A DNA stretch of 64,000 bases, taken from an uncultured Bacteroidales bacterium (GTDB lineage: Bacteria; Bacteroidota; Bacteroidia; Bacteroidales; UBA4417). This document shows positions 59,498-64,000 of the stretch, piece after piece. The notes beneath the pieces are model-generated. The model was not told the origin of the DNA. It made no database searches and was given only the letters and a program-made list of their open reading frames with translations. Every line of letters starts with the position of its first letter. Positions within the stretch are counted from its first letter, which is position 1. Position numbers and translations under genes: made by a program. The stretch lies in the NCBI GenBank assembly GCA_903879715.1, contig CAIRMR010000077.1, positions 27,239 through 91,238 on the forward strand. The letters are read 5' to 3'.

Positions 59498-60993
59498 CAG
59501 TTAATTTTTATGATCTGATCCGTTAATTCCCTTTTGTCGATCTTTCCGTTCAGGTTATATGGAATGTTTTTTACAGGATAGATGTTTCCGGGAAGCATAT
59601 AGTCTGGTATCTTCTTTGAAAGAAATTCAACAATTTCGTCTTTATTTAATTCAGCTTTTGAAGTATAAACCAGGTTAAGCACCTGCTGGCCATTTTTATT
59701 ATTTGAAGTAACAATCACTACTGCTTCATCAATTCCGGGAAAATTTTGTGCGTGAAATTCCAGTTCATTGATTTCAACACGGTAACCGTTAATCTTTACC
59801 TGGCTGTCATTCCTTCCACTGAAAAAATAATCACCATCTTTATCTATCCGGCAAAGATCGCCTGAACGATAAAATACTTGCTTTTCAATAGCAAAGAATG
59901 CTGTTTCATTCTTCCCGGGATCATCGATGTATCCAGATGTTAGTTGCGAGCCGCTGATACAGAGTTCTGCATTCGTTTCAAGTGCTCTGACAGGTAAATT
60001 TCCTTCGAAGAGTCCAAATTCAGTATCTTTAAAAGGTTTGCCAATGCAGGCTATGCCATGATATTCTTTAAATGTATTCTGGTGACAAATATATGAAGTG
60101 CAAAATATGGTGGCCTCTGTCGGGCCATAAACATTATATGTAACAGCATACGGTACGCTTTTTTGCCATTCCTTAACCAAATCAGATTTTAATGCTTCGC
60201 CGCAAAACAACCAATGTTTAATTGAAGGAAGTGTGATTTTTTTAAAAAATGGTTTCAGGTAACCCACAAATGATGGAACACTTAAAACATGGGTTATGCT
60301 TTGTTCTTCAATCAACTGTATCGCGGCCATCTGCTTAAAAGGAGTTTTCGGCAGCGTAAAAACCGATGCGCCATAAAACAAAGGAACCAGGTACGAAAAT
60401 ACCGAAAGGTCAAATGTAAGTTCAAATACCTGCAGAAACCTGGATTGTTCATTAATATCCAGATTCATACGGTTAACATTATCAACAAATGCCATTAAGT
60501 TATCCATGCTGATTGGAACACCTTTTGGTATGCCAGTGCTGCCGGAGGTGAAAAGTATATAAGCCGGATTATCAGTTTGAGTTACTTTTAACTCTGATAT
60601 GTCTTTTTCTCCTTTTTCAGCCTGAAAAAACAGGTGATTATTTGTCGCGCGGAACTCGTCACTAAGACCTGAAAAATCGGAGCAAAATATGGAACTTACT
60701 TTTGAAAGCCGGATAATATGCGTGTTTCGCTCATCCGGGTGGGTTGGTTCAATTGGAATATATGTAATACCCGATAGTAAAGCGGCCAGTATGGTAGAAT
60801 ACGTTTCAAAATCCTGGTTGGCAATTATACCTATTGCGTTTAATCCGCTATTGTTTTGAAGGAGTGAAGATTGAATCCTGGCTACACTCTGTATCAATTG
60901 AAAATAAGTATAATTTTTCCCATCGATATTAAACGCAATACTATCTGGGTAAGTCTTAATGGATTTATAAAGGATTTGTGAAAGGCTTGTCAT
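59497..60993 (-). CDS. stand-alone adenylation enzyme (AMP-binding, DltA/NRPS-A-domain type)
   Basis: NPAYILFTSGSTGIPKGVPISMDNLMAFVDNV, TYNVYGPTEATIFCT, FYRSGDLCRIDKDGDYFFSGRNDSQVKINGYRVEINELE, IPYNLNGKIDKRELT. Confidence 0.93.
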   Translation of the reverse strand: MTSLSQILYKSIKTYPDSIAFNIDGKNYTYFQLIQSVARIQSSLLQNNSGLNAIGIIANQDFETYSTILAALLSGITYIPIEPTHPDERNTHIIRLSKVSSIFCSDFSGLSDEFRATNNHLFFQAEKGEKDISELKVTQTDNPAYILFTSGSTGIPKGVPISMDNLMAFVDNVNRMNLDINEQSRFLQVFELTFDLSVFSYLVPLFYGASVFTLPKTPFKQMAAIQLIEEQSITHVLSVPSFVGYLKPFFKKITLPSIKHWLFCGEALKSDLVKEWQKSVPYAVTYNVYGPTEATIFCTSYICHQNTFKEYHGIACIGKPFKDTEFGLFEGNLPVRALETNAELCISGSQLTSGYIDDPGKNETAFFAIEKQVFYRSGDLCRIDKDGDYFFSGRNDSQVKINGYRVEINELEFHAQNFPGIDEAVVIVTSNNKNGQQVLNLVYTSKAELNKDEIVEFLSKKIPDYMLPGNIYPVKNIPYNLNGKIDKRELTDQIIKIN

Positions 60994-61372
60994 TACGTTT
61001 TTAAATTCGGATTTATTTCTGGTGTGTTACGGCCCCAATAACCATTTCGAATAGCATGTGTTAACTGTGACTAACAGGCCGAAACACTTTTGCTATTCTA
61101 TTTCAAAAATACTCATTTATACTGAAGTTGATGCAATATTGTTAATTCTTTATAGATCAAGCCTTGTATGAAGGTCGCCAATTTGAAAATAATCAGGTAA
61201 TTTAGCGAAACATAAATATCTGGTTCATTACTACTGATTTTATCAACTAATCAGAGGGAAAACATCCCTGCTCTTTTTTTTCCAATGAAGTTAGTTTGAG
61301 AATCCATAAATAATTAATTTTATCCCCCAATTGCTCTCCGAAAAAACACCTTAAGTTATTTATTCCTTTTTT

Positions 61373-63718
61373 ATGAAATCCTTGACTTTTACAATTGGCC
61401 TGTTGTTCATGATTACATTAACTGCTATAGCAGGCAGGGTGGAACAGACCTATCATTTCAGAAACCCATCAGTATGGCAAACCGGCGAATATCAGCGGTT
61501 TGAACTTGAAAACACCATGCTCACTGCGTTGCCCGGCCAACCTGCTTTGCCTTACCAACAGGTCAAACTTATACTTCCGTTAGGGGAATCTGCCCTAAGT
61601 ATAGAAATCCTCTTTTCCGATCCGATAACGCTTCCCGGAAAGTTTACTATTTCCCCTCAGCAGCAAGTACGGCCTGTTTCAGCCGGAAGCTCCGGGATTT
61701 TTATAAAAGATGATGCAATTTATAATCGGAATGCTGCATTTCCGTCTAATCCCAAAGGGCAACTGCTCACAGCTTTTCTTAATGGACACTCGGTAGCGCT
61801 TTCTACTTTTACACCAGTCAGTTATAACCCGGTTACAGGGCAACTCAGCTATTTTACCTCAGCACATGTGATTGTGAACACCACTCCCGATTCCAAAGCT
61901 GCGATTGCATTGAATAACATGGCTTTTAAAAACAATGAAGTTCTAAAAATGGCGGATAATAAAGAAATGGAATCAGCTTACTCATTTAAACGGCTTGCTC
62001 CAACTATTCCTTATGATTTATTAATACTAAGCACAACCACGTTTAAAAACTCCTTTACTGCTATGCAGGCTAATTATCTCAAGGAGGGTATTTCTTCCAA
62101 AGTGGTTACTCTTGATAGTATTACATCTACTATGACGGGAGTGGATGTCCCCGAAAAAATCAGGAATTTTATTTACCAGGAATACCGAACCCACGGGATT
62201 CAATATGTATTGCTGGGTGGCGACGATGAACTGATCCCTCACCGTGGACTATATTGTTATGTACAATCCGGATCAGGATACTCCGATAGCAATATACCTT
62301 CCGATTTGTATTACTCAGCCCTTGATGGCAACTGGAATACTGATGGTGATGCGCTTTGGGGTGAGCCAGGGGAAGAAGATCTATTGCCGGATGTAGCTGT
62401 TGGCCGCATGCCATTCAGTGATGCCACTGAATTGGAGCAAATGCTGAATAAAAGTTTCAAATACCAGTTTACTCCGGTTGCAGGCGAATTTCGGAATATA
62501 CTGATGGCTGGTGAAAGCCTCTGGACAACAGAGCCTTACATCACATACGGTAGTGATTATCTTAACTTACTGATAGGAGAACATTCCGACAACGGATATG
62601 CAACTTCCGGTATACCTGCAGATTATGCCTTTGATGCCATGTATGATGAGGTTAAAACCTGGACAAAACAGGAATTGATGGATCATATGAACCAGGGACG
62701 TCCTATGCTGAATCATTCCGGCCACTCAAACCAAACCTATGTGATGCGCCTGTCTAACAGCGATATTACTAATGCTAATTTTTATGGATTGAATGGCGTC
62801 GATCATAACTTTACAATTGTTTATACCCATGGATGCGATTGTGGCGCTTTCGATTACAGCGATTGCATAGCCGAAGAAATGGTGACTATCAATAATTTTG
62901 CTGTTGCTTTTATTGGTAACTCGCGTTATGGTTGGTTCAACGAAGGGCAGACTGAAGGACCTTCAGCTCACTTACACCGTGAGTTTATGGATGCGTTGTA
63001 TGCCGACAGTCTCAACCGCATCGGTCGGGCACACATGGAATCGAAAATTGCATCTGCTGCCTGGGTTACCGCCCCTGGACAATGGGAACCCGGCGCGTTA
63101 CGCTGGTGTTTTTACGACTGTAATCTGCTAGGTGATCCTGCATTAGCTGTATTTACGGATAATCCAGTTTCTTTTGATACAGACTTTCCAGCTATAGTAA
63201 ATATGGGAATGGCTTCGATGAGCGTAAGTGTAAGCAGTTCTGGTGTGCCTGCTGTAGGACTGACTTGCGTTGTGATGAAAGATGGCATCATAATCGGGAA
63301 ATCTGTAACCGATAAGTCTGGAAGTTCTGTTATTTCTTTTAATGTAATGGTACAAGATCCTGGCGAAGCACAGCTCATTGTCTCGGGTTATAATTGTATT
63401 CCTGTTTCCTATAATCTTAATTTTGTTGACAATACGAATAATCCGAAATTAACTGAAAATCAATTGAACATGACTATCTATCCAAATCCGGCAAATGGAA
63501 AGATAGTTATTGGTGCCAGGTTGTCAACGAAAAGTGATTATGATTTAAAATTGTATGATAGTAAAGGCAAACTAGTTCTTACGAACATACATAATACTAC
63601 AAATAGTGAGTGTTTGATTAATGAAATAGTCGATGTTTCAGTATTGAAGCCAGGCTATTATACCTGTGAAATAAAAACTGATAAAAACAGAGTTGTAAAA
63701 TCTTTTGTTGTTTATTAG
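61373..63718 (+). CDS. C25 (gingipain-type) cysteine peptidase with T9SS sorting domain
   Basis: QYVLLGGDDELIPHRGLY, catalytic-region RPMLNHSGHSNQTYVMRL and FTIVYTHGCDCGAFDYSDCIAEEMV; C-terminal MTIYPNPANGKIVIGARLS...GYYTCEIKTDKNRVVKSFVVY. Confidence 0.9.
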   Translation: MKSLTFTIGLLFMITLTAIAGRVEQTYHFRNPSVWQTGEYQRFELENTMLTALPGQPALPYQQVKLILPLGESALSIEILFSDPITLPGKFTISPQQQVRPVSAGSSGIFIKDDAIYNRNAAFPSNPKGQLLTAFLNGHSVALSTFTPVSYNPVTGQLSYFTSAHVIVNTTPDSKAAIALNNMAFKNNEVLKMADNKEMESAYSFKRLAPTIPYDLLILSTTTFKNSFTAMQANYLKEGISSKVVTLDSITSTMTGVDVPEKIRNFIYQEYRTHGIQYVLLGGDDELIPHRGLYCYVQSGSGYSDSNIPSDLYYSALDGNWNTDGDALWGEPGEEDLLPDVAVGRMPFSDATELEQMLNKSFKYQFTPVAGEFRNILMAGESLWTTEPYITYGSDYLNLLIGEHSDNGYATSGIPADYAFDAMYDEVKTWTKQELMDHMNQGRPMLNHSGHSNQTYVMRLSNSDITNANFYGLNGVDHNFTIVYTHGCDCGAFDYSDCIAEEMVTINNFAVAFIGNSRYGWFNEGQTEGPSAHLHREFMDALYADSLNRIGRAHMESKIASAAWVTAPGQWEPGALRWCFYDCNLLGDPALAVFTDNPVSFDTDFPAIVNMGMASMSVSVSSSGVPAVGLTCVVMKDGIIIGKSVTDKSGSSVISFNVMVQDPGEAQLIVSGYNCIPVSYNLNFVDNTNNPKLTENQLNMTIYPNPANGKIVIGARLSTKSDYDLKLYDSKGKLVLTNIHNTTNSECLINEIVDVSVLKPGYYTCEIKTDKNRVVKSFVVY

Positions 63719-63824
63719 TTTAGCCGGCTGTTTTAATTATCCTACGGTTAAAAAGCAAAAGTTAGTATCAGCTTTTTTTAGATTCTTTATTCTTCGGTTT
63801 AGCTTCGTTCTCAATTGTATAAAC

Positions 63825-63861
63825 AAAAAAAGCTGTCATAATTAATATAACAGCTTTTTTT
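63825..63861. terminator. bidirectional terminator between convergent genes
   Basis: AAAAAAAGCTGT-CATAATTAATAT-AACAGCTTTTTTT. Confidence 0.8.
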
Positions 63862-63875
63862 ATGCATGTTTTCAA

Positions 63876-64000
63876 TTATTTAATTCCGGTAATGAATTTA
63901 TCAGTAAGCAGCGAATAAATAAGTTTGGCTACCAGGTAATCAGGGGCTTTGTTTTCCTTGTTAGGTACAAGTTCCGTGATGTCAAATCCAACAATATTTA
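63876..64000 (-). CDS. agmatinase/arginase (ureohydrolase) family, C-terminal fragment (runs off window end)
   Basis: Hand translation ...NIVGFDITELVPNKENKAPDYLVAKLIYSLLTDKFITGIK*; typical VGFDITEL(V)P end of SpeB-like proteins. Not in the ORF track. Confidence 0.7.
   Translation of the reverse strand, partial: NIVGFDITELVPNKENKAPDYLVAKLIYSLLTDKFITGIK

Noticed and set aside
55726-60993. Treating the AAC(3)-like gene as an antibiotic resistance determinant
   Set aside because: Tight coupling to carrier protein and adenylation genes argues for a biosynthetic acyltransferase; many AAC(3)-fold proteins are not resistance enzymes.
61373-63718. C25 protein as PorU sortase
   Set aside because: It is shorter than PorU and itself carries a C-terminal cargo-type sorting domain, so it is more likely an exported peptidase.

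Overview
This 64-kb window looks like a chromosomal segment of a Bacteroidota (Bacteroidales/Marinilabiliales-like) bacterium. Evidence: TonB receptor/DUF4249 pair, many type IX secretion (T9SS) cargo proteins with C-terminal sorting domains, LytTR two-component system, TAnnTTTG-type promoter motifs, and AT-rich intergenic DNA. Recognisable housekeeping and metabolic blocks: Na+-pumping methylmalonyl-CoA decarboxylase operon (mce-mmdA-gamma-biotin carrier-beta), udk, queD, a methionine aminotransferase/omega-amidase pair, pth, pruA plus a second ALDH, ispG, a PorZ-like protein next to recO, and lysS. Accessory material: about seven T9SS-type secreted proteins (M4 and C25 peptidases, GH53, another TIM-barrel glycosidase, endonuclease I, a 1168-aa FN3-type protein), a run of small lipoproteins (51.1-55.6 kb), and a five-gene operon (56.6-61.0 kb) of stand-alone adenylation enzyme, GNAT, carrier protein, NodB/WalW-like deacetylase and AAC(3)-like acyltransferase. 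The signals least explained by annotation are (i) the five-gene carrier-protein operon, (ii) a family of intergenic, word-shuffled direct/inverted repeats sharing a common 'lexicon' across the window, (iii) a 157-bp nearly identical intragenic duplication, and (iv) several reading-frame breaks, most in homopolymer runs. No tRNA, rRNA, CRISPR or transposase was found. Family assignments are by eye, without database searches.
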